DNA of 64,000 nucleotides from Vagococcus_D sp963518325 (GTDB taxonomy: Bacteria > Bacillota > Bacilli > Lactobacillales > Vagococcaceae): positions 186,001 to 250,000 of the forward strand of contig NZ_CAUQJB010000003.1 of the NCBI RefSeq assembly GCF_963518325.1, read 5' to 3'. The position numbers were made by a program, and so were the translations under genes. The notes below the pieces were generated by a model. That model saw only the letters and a program-made list of their open reading frames with translations. It searched no databases and was not told the origin of the DNA. This document shows, in pieces, positions 8,025 through 14,589 of this stretch; positions within the stretch are counted from its first letter, which is position 1; every line of letters begins with the position of its first letter.

Positions 8025-8207
8025 TTGAAGCTGATAAATACTTTTTTTGAAAACCAAGCAATTCCACTAAACAAGAAGAAAATTATGAGAGAGTTCCATT
8101 CACAAGCAAGAATCTTTCATACATTTTATGAAAGTTTTGAGTTCAGTATGGAAACTTTAGAACAGAAGATAAAACTCTTGCAAGAAAAAGAAAAAATTAG
8201 GCTATAG
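8025..8207 (+). CDS. Small hypothetical protein under the XRE operator
   Basis: 60 residues from a TTG that follows AAAGGAGA. I do not recognise the family. The second half is rich in Glu, Lys and Leu (ETLEQKIKLLQEKEKI) and is probably helical, perhaps a short coiled coil. There are no membrane segments or catalytic motifs. The position directly downstream of the duplicated operator, divergent from the repressor, suggests it is the regulated partner. It could also be the 5' remnant of a longer gene, since the surroundings are decayed. Confidence 0.5.
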   Translation: MKLINTFFENQAIPLNKKKIMREFHSQARIFHTFYESFEFSMETLEQKIKLLQEKEKIRL

Positions 8208-8301
8208 TATGAAAATGAGTGTGGAAAAACTCAATTTGTGTAAAACTATTTATTTCATTATTGGCATCATTTAACTTGGATAAAGTAACAATTAATTAAT
8301 T

Positions 8302-8342
8302 TTTTGAGGTACGTTTTATCATTACCTCAAAAGTGTTATAGT
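8302..8342 (+). promoter_or_regulatory. Inverted repeat and -10 element before the AbiE-like genes
   Basis: TTTTGAGGTA (8302-8311) and its exact reverse complement TACCTCAAAA (8323-8332) are separated by 11 bases. TATAGT (8337-8342) is a likely -10, immediately followed by a third GAGGTA half-site at 8343. A weak -35 (TTTTAT, 8314-8319) falls inside the repeat. This looks like an autoregulatory operator. Confidence 0.55.
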
Positions 8343-8363
8343 GAGGTAACGGAGGTGGTAACG

Positions 8364-8732
8364 TTGTCTGGAAATGTTAATCTCACTTTAAAGACGATTT
8401 ATAATGAGTTTGAGTTTATTGATCAATTGCAAAAAAACAATGGTGAAAATGAAGAAACCAAGAAACTTCCAAGTATTCAATTACCTTTAACCAAGCAAAA
8501 GTTGTTGCTAAAACAATTACAGAGTGCAGTTTTGGATAACGAAGAATTGCTAGCATTAGAGGCTATTCTAAAGAAAGCAATGACTGGTAAACAAATGGGG
8601 CAGCTATCTTATTTTGATACGTTTTTAACTTATTATTTGCATCATTCATCAGATTATATTGATGGAACCATGACAGTAGATGAGAAGACAGGCATAATTT
8701 ATAAAATAGGGCAGCCCTTTGAAATCGAATAA
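8364..8732 (+). CDS. Hypothetical protein, first gene of the AbiE-like operon
   Basis: About 122 residues from a TTG at 8364, 5 bases after a near-perfect GGAGGTGG. An upstream in-frame TTG at 8304 has no RBS and lies in the operator. The family is not recognised. The middle is helical and Lys/Leu-rich (LPLTKQKLLLKQLQSAVLDN), and the end is acidic with a beta-like TVDEKTGIIYKIG segment. No membrane helices. The stop codon is in the same frame as the next gene, whose ATG comes 9 codons later. Whether this is an independent gene or the split N-terminal part of a fusion is unresolved. Confidence 0.55.
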   Translation: MSGNVNLTLKTIYNEFEFIDQLQKNNGENEETKKLPSIQLPLTKQKLLLKQLQSAVLDNEELLALEAILKKAMTGKQMGQLSYFDTFLTYYLHHSSDYIDGTMTVDEKTGIIYKIGQPFEIE

Positions 8733-8759
8733 AAAACAGAGAATGTTTTAAATGAGCAA

Positions 8760-9257
8760 ATGTTTGAGAATGATTATGAAATCATTGTCCCTTTTGTTTT
8801 TAAAAAGGAATCTGCACCAGAAGATGTAGCGTTTATTTTGTCGAAAAAATATCCAAAACTGGTGTATTCACATGAAACAGCCCTTTATTATCATAGTCTG
8901 TCAGATGTTTATCCCTATTTTCTTCACGCTACGGTAGAAAACAACTATAATCCGAGACTAACTATTTACGGAGAAGAAATGAGCATTGTTAGATCAAGGC
9001 AATTGATTGAAAGTGAAGAAGTGGAATATGTTGCAACTAGTCTAGGAAATTATATACCGATTACCGATAGGGAAAGAACTATTTGTGACTTTTTCCATCA
9101 GAGATATAAGATGGATCATGATGTAAAGTCCAAAATTCTAAGTAAATACTTTTCTTCAACAGGTTATAGTCCTAAAAAGCTTAAGAGAAAAGCCAAAAAG
9201 CTAGGTGTATGGGAGAAGATGGAGCCGATTGTTGAGGTGTTGTTGAACTATGAATAA
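8760..9257 (+). CDS. AbiEi-like type IV antitoxin, lacking the N-terminal winged helix
   Basis: 165 residues. The core resembles the C-terminal part of AbiEi antitoxins: KYPKLVYSHETALYYHSLSD, then TSLGNYIPITDRERTICDF, and a C-terminal helical segment with LKRKAKKLGVWEKMEPIVEVLL. In full AbiEi proteins an N-terminal winged helix of about 50-80 residues precedes this; here only about 30 residues do. In AbiE systems this protein represses the operon and neutralises a nucleotidyltransferase toxin without binding it. The start lacks a good RBS. The toxin gene overlaps its end by 8 bases but is truncated. AbiEi assignment is by motif recall. Confidence 0.7.
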   Translation: MFENDYEIIVPFVFKKESAPEDVAFILSKKYPKLVYSHETALYYHSLSDVYPYFLHATVENNYNPRLTIYGEEMSIVRSRQLIESEEVEYVATSLGNYIPITDRERTICDFFHQRYKMDHDVKSKILSKYFSSTGYSPKKLKRKAKKLGVWEKMEPIVEVLLNYE

Positions 9258-9525
9258 TATGCGGTTTAAAGAGTTGAGAAAACAATATATGAAGAATCAT
9301 CCTGAAATGACTGATGATTTATTTTCTGTTAAATTTGGTATTGAACGATTTTTATATCGATTGTCGATTTCTGAGTATCGCCACAATTTTATTCTAAAGA
9401 GCGGCTATCTGATGGGAATTATGTACTCAGAAGGCTTGCGATCTACTAAAGACTTGGATGTTTCTTTTCGTCATGGTGAAGGTAGCATGAGTAAAATATC
9501 TGAAGGAGTTGGAGTTGGAATTTAA
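9250..9525 (+). pseudogene. Truncated AbiEii-like nucleotidyltransferase toxin
   Basis: 91 residues remain. The sequence matches the N-terminus of AbiEii/AbiGii toxins: IERFLYRLSISEY, then FILKSGYLMGIMY and the nucleotidyltransferase-type LRSTKDLDVSF. It then degenerates to a short unrelated tail and a stop. Complete AbiEii proteins are roughly 270-310 residues, so about two thirds is missing, and I find no continuation in the 200 bases that follow. The toxin is therefore most likely inactive, while the antitoxin-like gene stays open. Confidence 0.7.
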
Positions 9526-9532
9526 TCGTTAA

Positions 9533-9588
9533 AAAAGAAGAAAATAGTGTTATTGTGCCTGTTTAATGTCAGTGTTTTTTCTTCTTTT
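9533..9588. terminator. AT-rich hairpin after the AbiE remnant
   Basis: AAAAGAAGAAAA pairs with TTTTCTTCTTTT across a loop of about 30 bases. The stem is only A-T and A-G rich, so terminator strength is doubtful. Confidence 0.4.
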
Positions 9589-9642
9589 AAGATCAAAATT
9601 TATTCCAGCAAGCAGTTACCCCTAGAATAAGCGCCATAAGTT

Positions 9643-9651
9643 TGTTACAAT
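9643..9651 (+). promoter_or_regulatory. Extended -10 promoter of efp
   Basis: TG-T-TACAAT, an extended -10 element. No good -35 is visible. It implies a 5' leader of about 107 bases before the efp start. Confidence 0.55.
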
Positions 9652-9712
9652 AAGTGAGAATTGTTTTTGTTGGAGAGCTTTGAGAAATGAAGCACTCTAC
9701 AGATAAAGAAGC

Positions 9713-9739
9713 CTGTTGTTTAGAGAAACTAAACGGCAG
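9713..9739 (+). promoter_or_regulatory. Hairpin in the efp leader
   Basis: CTGTTGTTTAG pairs over all 11 positions (with G-U pairs) with CTAAACGGCAG around an AGAAA loop and is followed by ATTTTC. It lies 14 bases before the AAAGGAG ribosome site. An attenuator or mRNA-stability role is possible; the T run is short. Confidence 0.5.
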
Positions 9740-9765
9740 ATTTTCAAGAAAAAGGAGATCATACT

Positions 9766-10326
9766 ATGATAGCAATAATCGATCTAAAGGCCGGCATGAC
9801 CTTTGAACAAGACGGAAAATTAATCCGTGTAATGGAAGCAAGTCATCACAAACCTGGTAAAGGTAACACTGTAATGCGTATGAAATTAAAGGATGTTCGT
9901 TCAGGTGCCACGACTGAAACAACGATGCGCCCAGATGAAAAAGTGAAAAAAGCGTTCATCGAAAACAAAGACGTTCAATATTTATATAGCCAAGATGATA
10001 CAGCTAACTTTATGGATTCAGAAACATATGAACAATATGAAATCCCAACAGCGATCATCGAAGATGAACTGAAATTCATGTTGGACAACATGGAAGTTAA
10101 AATTCAGTTTTATGGCGATGAAGTAATCGGGATTACATTACCATCAACTGTTATTTTAGAAGTGGCTGAAACACAACCGTCAATCAAAGGTGCAACTGTA
10201 ACAGGTTCTGGTAAACCAGCTGTTATGGAAACTGGTTTAGTCGTTAACGTTCCTGACTTTATTGAAGCAGGCGAAAAACTAGAAATTAATACCTCAGAAG
10301 GTACGTATCAAAAACGTATTAAATAA
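9766..10326 (+). CDS. efp: Elongation factor P
   Basis: 186 residues, the normal EF-P length. The KOW-like first domain holds the tip loop SHHKPGKGNTVMR with Lys32 region (PGKG), where EF-P of other bacteria is modified. Two OB-fold domains follow, ending in the family C-terminus TSEGTYQKRIK. EF-P binds between the P and E sites of the ribosome and relieves stalling at consecutive prolines. Its start follows AAAAAGGAG. It is a single gene with its own promoter, structured leader and strong downstream hairpin. No modification enzymes are encoded nearby. Confidence 0.97.
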   Translation: MIAIIDLKAGMTFEQDGKLIRVMEASHHKPGKGNTVMRMKLKDVRSGATTETTMRPDEKVKKAFIENKDVQYLYSQDDTANFMDSETYEQYEIPTAIIEDELKFMLDNMEVKIQFYGDEVIGITLPSTVILEVAETQPSIKGATVTGSGKPAVMETGLVVNVPDFIEAGEKLEINTSEGTYQKRIK

Positions 10327-10327
10327 C

Positions 10328-10376
10328 TCTCTAAAACAGGCGCTTGGGACTTTGATCCTAAGCGTCTGTTTAGAGA
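10328..10376 (+). terminator. Long hairpin after efp
   Basis: TCTCTAAA...CGCTT...GGA pairs with TCC...AAGCG...TTTAGAGA, about 20 pairs with few bulges around a CTTTGA loop. There is no adjacent poly-T tract, so it may act as a terminator only partly, or protect the mRNA 3' end. Confidence 0.6.
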
Positions 10377-10520
10377 CTATCTGTTTTCCAGAGGATGGCC
10401 ATGGGATGTATACATCGTATCATTAATGATGCGCAGGATTGTTTGATCATGCTTCGACTAACGGTTAGTTGTATGAGGGGGAAAGTCCTGGTTTTTCTGA
10501 TACAATAGTCGTGTGAAAAT

Positions 10521-10549
10521 TTGAAAAAAAATCAAAAAGCTGATATACT
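10521..10549 (+). promoter_or_regulatory. Promoter of the antitoxin RNA
   Basis: TTGAAA (10521-10526), a 17-base spacer and TATACT (10544-10549). This is a strong sigma-A promoter with no ORF downstream on its strand, as expected for a constitutive antisense RNA. Confidence 0.75.
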
Positions 10550-10555
10550 AAATGT

Positions 10556-10672
10556 GTAAAAAGAGCCCTGCGTCAACAGGACTCCTAGTAGAACTGATAA
10601 AAGATCAGTGACTAGCCGGGAACAAGTAGCCATCCAGACTTGTCAAAGCTTAGAGGATGGTTACTTGTCTTG
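10556..10672 (+). ncRNA. Putative antitoxin RNA of a holin-like type I toxin locus
   Basis: Downstream of a strong promoter and without an ORF, the predicted RNA folds into three consecutive hairpins. They are GAG-CCTG/CAGG-CTC at about 10565-10587, ACTGAT/ATCAGT with an outer CTAGT/ACTAG helix at about 10587-10616, and a long ACAAGTAGCCATCC/GGATGGTTACTTGT helix at 10622-10669. The last overlaps the 3' end and stop codon of the toxin gene on the other strand, so the two transcripts converge as in par-type loci. A shared CTAGCC segment occurs here (10612-10617) and in the toxin 5' leader (10827-10832). Role inferred from layout; no expression evidence. Confidence 0.6.
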
Positions 10673-10744
10673 ATTAAAACTCAATATCGCGATCACTAAC
10701 AGTGCCAAACTAATGGCCAGTGTTAATGCTTCGAATACTGACAT
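10661..10744 (-). CDS. Putative holin-like type I toxin peptide (27 aa)
   Basis: A 27-residue peptide starting MSVFEALTLAISLALLVIAI and ending LSFNQDK: a short polar N-terminus, one membrane helix and a charged C-terminus. This matches the holin-like toxin (Hol_Tox) type of Lactobacillales and Bacillales, often encoded with an antisense RNA. Such peptides insert in the membrane and are harmful when the RNA antitoxin is lost. The start follows GAAAGGG. The start codon lies inside another ORF of the same mRNA (10710-10793), which has the stronger ribosome site, so translation may be coupled. The stop codon is within the convergent terminator hairpin. Confidence 0.8.
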   Translation of the reverse strand: MSVFEALTLAISLALLVIAILSFNQDK

Positions 10745-10793
10745 AGTATTCCCTTTCTTGAAAGAGTAAGGGAGTACTTATTTTTTTTATCAT
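10710..10793 (-). CDS. Leader ORF overlapping the toxin start
   Basis: 27 codons from an ATG at 10793 preceded by a perfect AAAAGGAGGTGATG ribosome site. The peptide begins MIKKISTPLLFQEREYYVSI and ends in NTGH. It runs in another frame through the toxin start. I do not recognise it as a protein. It may be a translated leader that controls toxin translation by coupling or blocking, as leader ORFs do in other type I toxins. The strong RBS is what supports translation; function is inference. Confidence 0.45.
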   Translation of the reverse strand: MIKKISTPLLFQEREYYVSIRSINTGH

Positions 10794-10908
10794 AAGCATC
10801 ACCTCCTTTTGTGTGACAAAGGGAAGCTAGCCACCATCTGTTAACTTTTCTACAGGGTTATTTTATCATGATTTTGTTTGTTTTTTAAGTGTTTTATGTA
10901 ATTAAGGC

Positions 10909-10940
10909 CAAAAAATAGCCCTCAGTTGGAGGCTGAGGGC
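10909..10940 (-). terminator. Hairpin terminator upstream of the toxin locus
   Basis: GCCCTCAG (10918-10925) and CTGAGGGC (10933-10940) flank a 7-base loop. Read on the minus strand, a T6 run follows directly. On the plus strand the following ATTTTT is 7 bases away. No gene is visible just upstream on either strand. Confidence 0.55.
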
Positions 10941-10969
10941 AGGAGATTTTTATTTACTTTGGAGGAACC

Positions 10970-11052
10970 GTTGTTCTTATTGCTTTGCTACGTTGACCTT
11001 TATTTTAAGCGGTAAACCACTAAGAAATAAGGTTAGCAATTAGAGACAAGGG
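10970..11052 (+). repeat. Dispersed intergenic repeat, copy A
   Basis: Block 1 (GTTGTTCTTATTGCTTTGC, 10970-10988) and block 2 (AATAAGGTTAGCAATTAGAG, from about 11025) align with 18013-18095 in the same order and with nearly the same spacing (51 against 53 bases). A third, more diverged copy is inverted at about 24814-24880. No ORF is conserved, so it is a non-coding repeat. Confidence 0.6.
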
Positions 11053-11434
11053 ATACCATAGGGTAAATAATGAAAAAGTTTGTTAGGGTTGTTTGTTGGT
11101 ATACATATATATTAACGTGCAAATATGAAGTAAGTGTGACGAAGATTAAACAATCACATGAAAGTTGTTTTGAGAAATGATTAATTAAGGTGAAGATTCT
11201 GAGTATATGACTTAGGGTATTTTTCGCGTAAAGTCAGTAAAATTCGACAAATAGACTCGTACCATTTGGTCTTGTTACCCAATCAAAGGTTACGATCTTA
11301 TCAATAATCTTATAATAGCCGATAAGCTATCGAGAAACAACCGAAAGAGATTGGATTATGTCATATTTCTGTTAATGACCTCAGTGTGGAAAGGTATGGT
11401 GAAACAAAATGCATTAAAAAGTAGGTGATGCTAA
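11053..11434. other. Intergenic stretch with nothing recognised
   Basis: AT-rich sequence with stops in all frames. I see no RNA gene, repeat or strong promoter that I can support, apart from short TATA-like runs near 11103. Confidence 0.5.
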
Positions 11435-11656
11435 ATGTTTTATAACGGCTCGCTACTAGTAGGTGATAAAACTGCCTTTAAAACAGGTGAATACGAAACC
11501 TTGTTTGAATCGGATATGGCAAAAGAAGAGAAGACTTCATTTCATCGCGAAGTAGAGTCTTTTTTGTTGTCTAAAAAGAAATCCGTTTGTTCAAAGTTCG
11601 CCAAGCAGACATGTTGCAATGAATTAAAGAAGCTGAAAAAGAGGCTAAAAAATTAG
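11435..11656 (+). CDS. Doubtful small ORF, possibly a gene remnant
   Basis: 73 codons after GTAGGTGATG. The family is not recognised. The first 40 residues look protein-like (a VGDKTAFKTGEYETLFES segment). The last 25 are very Lys- and Cys-rich. Reading another frame over the same bases gives EAEKEAKKLDKKVAIL, more natural and continuing past the stop, so a frameshift is likely. A hairpin with a T run (AAGACT...AGTCTTTTTT, 11531-11566) lies inside the ORF, also unusual for an intact gene. Confidence 0.3.
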   Translation: MFYNGSLLVGDKTAFKTGEYETLFESDMAKEEKTSFHREVESFLLSKKKSVCSKFAKQTCCNELKKLKKRLKN

Positions 11657-12160
11657 ACAAAAAAGTGGCTATTTTAACTAAATGCTCGACTGCAATAGTG
11701 GTGATGCCACGTTCAAACTGAGAGAGAAATCCGACTGATAGATTTAATGTTTAACTAAGATATTTTAGGGGATAGCCTTATTTTTTTTATTAATTCACCG
11801 ATGTTATCCACCTTAAAGCTCCCTTTTTAACAGGATAAATAGTGTGGTTGTTTTCTAATACGTGTAAGAAAAAAGAATCGATTCTCTTAACCTATCAATT
11901 AGATGTTAAAAATGTTAAATAGGTAAGAGTGGGCAAATCTAAAGAGGCGTAGAAACTAACAGGTGAGGCCTAATAGTTGATGAAAAAGAGGCTTGAAATT
12001 TATTCTAAAGAATATATAATGAGTAGTGAAAACGATTTATTATTTATATGTGAAAAAATAGTGGTTAAGATTCATTTTAATGAAATATGTTGGGTGCTGC
12101 TTTATTTAGTTACCTATTTCACAATGGCTGGAATAGTGAGAAAAAGATAGGAGGAAAAAC
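11657..12160. other. Leader and intergenic region before hypD
   Basis: Apart from the hypD promoter and cre-like site (annotated separately) I see no gene. A Lys-rich frame continuing from the ORF remnant ends near 11720. Confidence 0.5.
11993..12040 (+). promoter_or_regulatory. hypD promoter with a downstream cre-like site
   Basis: TTGAAA (11993-11998), a 16-base spacer and TATAAT (12015-12020). TGAAAACGATTTAT (12027-12040) matches the catabolite responsive element consensus TGWAANCGNTNWCA except for the last CA. It lies at about the transcription start, a position where CcpA would repress. The leader to the ATG is about 135 bases. Confidence 0.6.
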
Positions 12161-14563
12161 ATGTCAACATTAACCTTAGAACCAACTCGTCGCGGCTCAA
12201 CCGAAAGAGTCAAACGCCTGCGTCAGATTAGCGATCAAGAATGCACACCGTCAATTTCCATGGAAAGGGCGGTTCTTTTAACAGAGGCCTACAAAAAATA
12301 TGAAGGAAGTTGTCCGACCCCTATACTAAGAGGGAAGGTCTTTAAGGACATCATGGAGAAGCGTCATCTTTATTTAGAAAAAGGGTCATTAATTGTCGGA
12401 GAAAAAGGACATAAGCCGTGGGCCGCACCAACTTTTCCAGAACTGTGCTGTCATACTATGGCAGATTTTGAGAATATGAATAAGCGTGAAAAGGTCTTTT
12501 TTAAGGTTTCGGAAGAAGATCGCCGAATTCAAGAAGAGGTGATTATTCCTTATTGGCATGAACGAGCCATGATGACACGGATGAACCGCTTATTGCCTGA
12601 GGAGTGGCATGGCTTGTTTGATGGTGGCTTGTATACCGAATTTCTCATGCAGCGTGGACCAGGGCATACGGTGGCTGACGGTAAAATATATCAGCGAGGT
12701 TTTCGTGATTACATCGAGCTGATTAACGACGAGATTGCTGAGTTGGATTTTAATCAGGACATGGAGGCTTTATCCAAAAAAGAAGAATTGGAAGGCATGA
12801 AGTTGGTCTGTGAAGGGATGATTATTATGGGGCAACGTTATGCGACATTAGCCCGAGAACTGGCAGCTGAGGAGTCGGATCCTCAGTGGCGCAAGGAGCT
12901 GCTGGAACTGGCTCAGGTCTGTGACGTGGTACCAGCCAATCAACCAAAAACTTTTAGACAAGCGATTCAAATGTATTGGTTTACTCATATTGGTGTGACT
13001 GTAGAAATGAACAATTGGGATGCCTATTCCCCTGGAAAATTAGACCAGCATTTGGAACCTTTTTATCATAAGGAATTAGCCGAGGGGACTTTGACTAGAG
13101 AAGAGGCCTTTGAATTGCTGGAGTGTTTATGGATTCAGTTTAATAACCAGCCTGCTCCACCAAAAGTCGGCATTACCTTAAAAGAAAGTGCGACCTACAC
13201 GGATTTTTGTAACATCAACACAGGGGCTCTACGACCAGATGGCACTTCAGGGGTTAGCGACGTTAGTTACTTAATTCTAGAAGTCATGGATGAGTTGAAA
13301 TTACTACAACCTAGTTCAAATGTCCAGATTTCTCGAAAAACACCGGAAAATTTTGTCAGAGAAGCGGCTAAAATCTCTCGCAAAGGATGGGGACAGCCTG
13401 CTTTCTATAATTCAGATGCCATTATTCAGGAATTGTTAAACATGGGCAAATCAATGGCTGATGCTCGGGAAAGTGGTGTGGCCAGTGGCTGTGTTGAGAC
13501 GGGAACTGCTGGTAAGGAAGCGTATGTTTTAACCGGTTATTTAAATGTTCCGAAGATTTTCGAATTAGTTTTAAATCGGGGGTTTGATCCATACTCAAAT
13601 AAGCAGATTGCCTTGGACTTAGGTGATCCTCGGGGATTTACTTCTTATAGGGATGTTTACGACGCATTTGAAAAGCAATTAAATTACGTGGTTGATGTTA
13701 AAGTGGCTGGCAACAATTTGATTGAGCGCATGTACATGGAGCATATGCCAGTCCCTCTGCTGTCAGTGATAACGGATGACTGTATTAAACGGGGACTGGA
13801 TTACAACAGTGGAGGGGCCCGCTACAACACGAGCTATATCCAGTGTGTGGGGATTGCGACGATTACGGATTCTTTGTCGGTAATTAAAAAGCAAGTCTTT
13901 GAGGAAAAAAACTTAAGTATGGATGAGTTATTGGTGGCCTGTAAAGATAATTTTGAAGGTTATGACGACGTCTTTGAGCTGGTCCATAATGAGACCCCAA
14001 AATATGGCAATGATGATGATGCCGCTGATGACTTACTGAAAGAAGTAAATGTGACACTTCAACAGGTAATCGGTGGGCGTTCAACCCCTAAGGGAGCTAA
14101 AACGATTGTGGAGTATTTGCCTACCACCTGTCATGTTTATTTTGGGCAAGTTATGGAAGCCAGTCCTAATGGTCGCAAGGCAGGTATTCCTCTGCCAGAT
14201 GGCATCTCACCTGAAAAAGGTGCTGATCGCTTAGGACCGACCGCGGTGATTAAATCTGCGGCCAAGTTGGATCAGCTCCAAACCGGTGGAGCCTTGCTCA
14301 ATCAGAAGTTCACTCCTCAAGTAGTGGCGGGAGAAGAAGGCTTATCCCATATGGCGTCCTTGTTGAGAACTTATTTTGCCATGGATGGTCATCATCTTCA
14401 GTTTAACGTGTTTGAGAAAGAGACGCTGATTAAGGCTCAGCAAAATCCAGAAGAGTATGAGAATTTAATCGTGCGGGTAGCAGGTTATAGTGATTATTTT
14501 AATAATTTAGATCGAGCGTTGCAAGATGAGATTATTAACCGAACGGAACAAAATTTTGGCTAA
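12161..14563 (+). CDS. hypD: Trans-4-hydroxy-L-proline dehydratase (glycyl radical enzyme)
   Basis: 800 residues, the size of HypD-type glycyl radical enzymes. The PFL-like barrel domain carries the catalytic Cys444 in ASGCVETG, the GCVE motif. The C-terminal glycyl-radical loop is RVAGYSDYF with Gly775. The enzyme removes water from trans-4-hydroxy-L-proline to give 1-pyrroline-5-carboxylate; it is oxygen sensitive and acts in the cytosol. The assignment rests mainly on the neighbours: a dedicated radical SAM activase follows, then P5C reductase, the established HypD gene order. RBS ATAGGAGG. A different dehydratase or C-N lyase substrate is possible but less likely. Confidence 0.9.
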   Translation: MSTLTLEPTRRGSTERVKRLRQISDQECTPSISMERAVLLTEAYKKYEGSCPTPILRGKVFKDIMEKRHLYLEKGSLIVGEKGHKPWAAPTFPELCCHTMADFENMNKREKVFFKVSEEDRRIQEEVIIPYWHERAMMTRMNRLLPEEWHGLFDGGLYTEFLMQRGPGHTVADGKIYQRGFRDYIELINDEIAELDFNQDMEALSKKEELEGMKLVCEGMIIMGQRYATLARELAAEESDPQWRKELLELAQVCDVVPANQPKTFRQAIQMYWFTHIGVTVEMNNWDAYSPGKLDQHLEPFYHKELAEGTLTREEAFELLECLWIQFNNQPAPPKVGITLKESATYTDFCNINTGALRPDGTSGVSDVSYLILEVMDELKLLQPSSNVQISRKTPENFVREAAKISRKGWGQPAFYNSDAIIQELLNMGKSMADARESGVASGCVETGTAGKEAYVLTGYLNVPKIFELVLNRGFDPYSNKQIALDLGDPRGFTSYRDVYDAFEKQLNYVVDVKVAGNNLIERMYMEHMPVPLLSVITDDCIKRGLDYNSGGARYNTSYIQCVGIATITDSLSVIKKQVFEEKNLSMDELLVACKDNFEGYDDVFELVHNETPKYGNDDDAADDLLKEVNVTLQQVIGGRSTPKGAKTIVEYLPTTCHVYFGQVMEASPNGRKAGIPLPDGISPEKGADRLGPTAVIKSAAKLDQLQTGGALLNQKFTPQVVAGEEGLSHMASLLRTYFAMDGHHLQFNVFEKETLIKAQQNPEEYENLIVRVAGYSDYFNNLDRALQDEIINRTEQNFG

Positions 14564-14589
14564 GTAGCCAGTCAAGAAGAGGTGAGTAA

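Noticed and set aside
9687..9804. 38-codon frame in the efp leader that overlaps the efp start
   Set aside because: Its RBS (GGAG) is too far away and the peptide has no recognisable pattern; kept only as a remark in the leader finding.
10411..10470. Short palindromes (CGTATCATTAATGATGCG, ACTAACGGTTAGT) after efp
   Set aside because: They are real short inverted repeats, but nothing ties them to a gene or known element; too short to interpret.
13884..14084. His-rich minus-strand ORF inside hypD
   Set aside because: The His-rich composition is the antisense reading of an Asp-rich stretch of hypD; not a gene.
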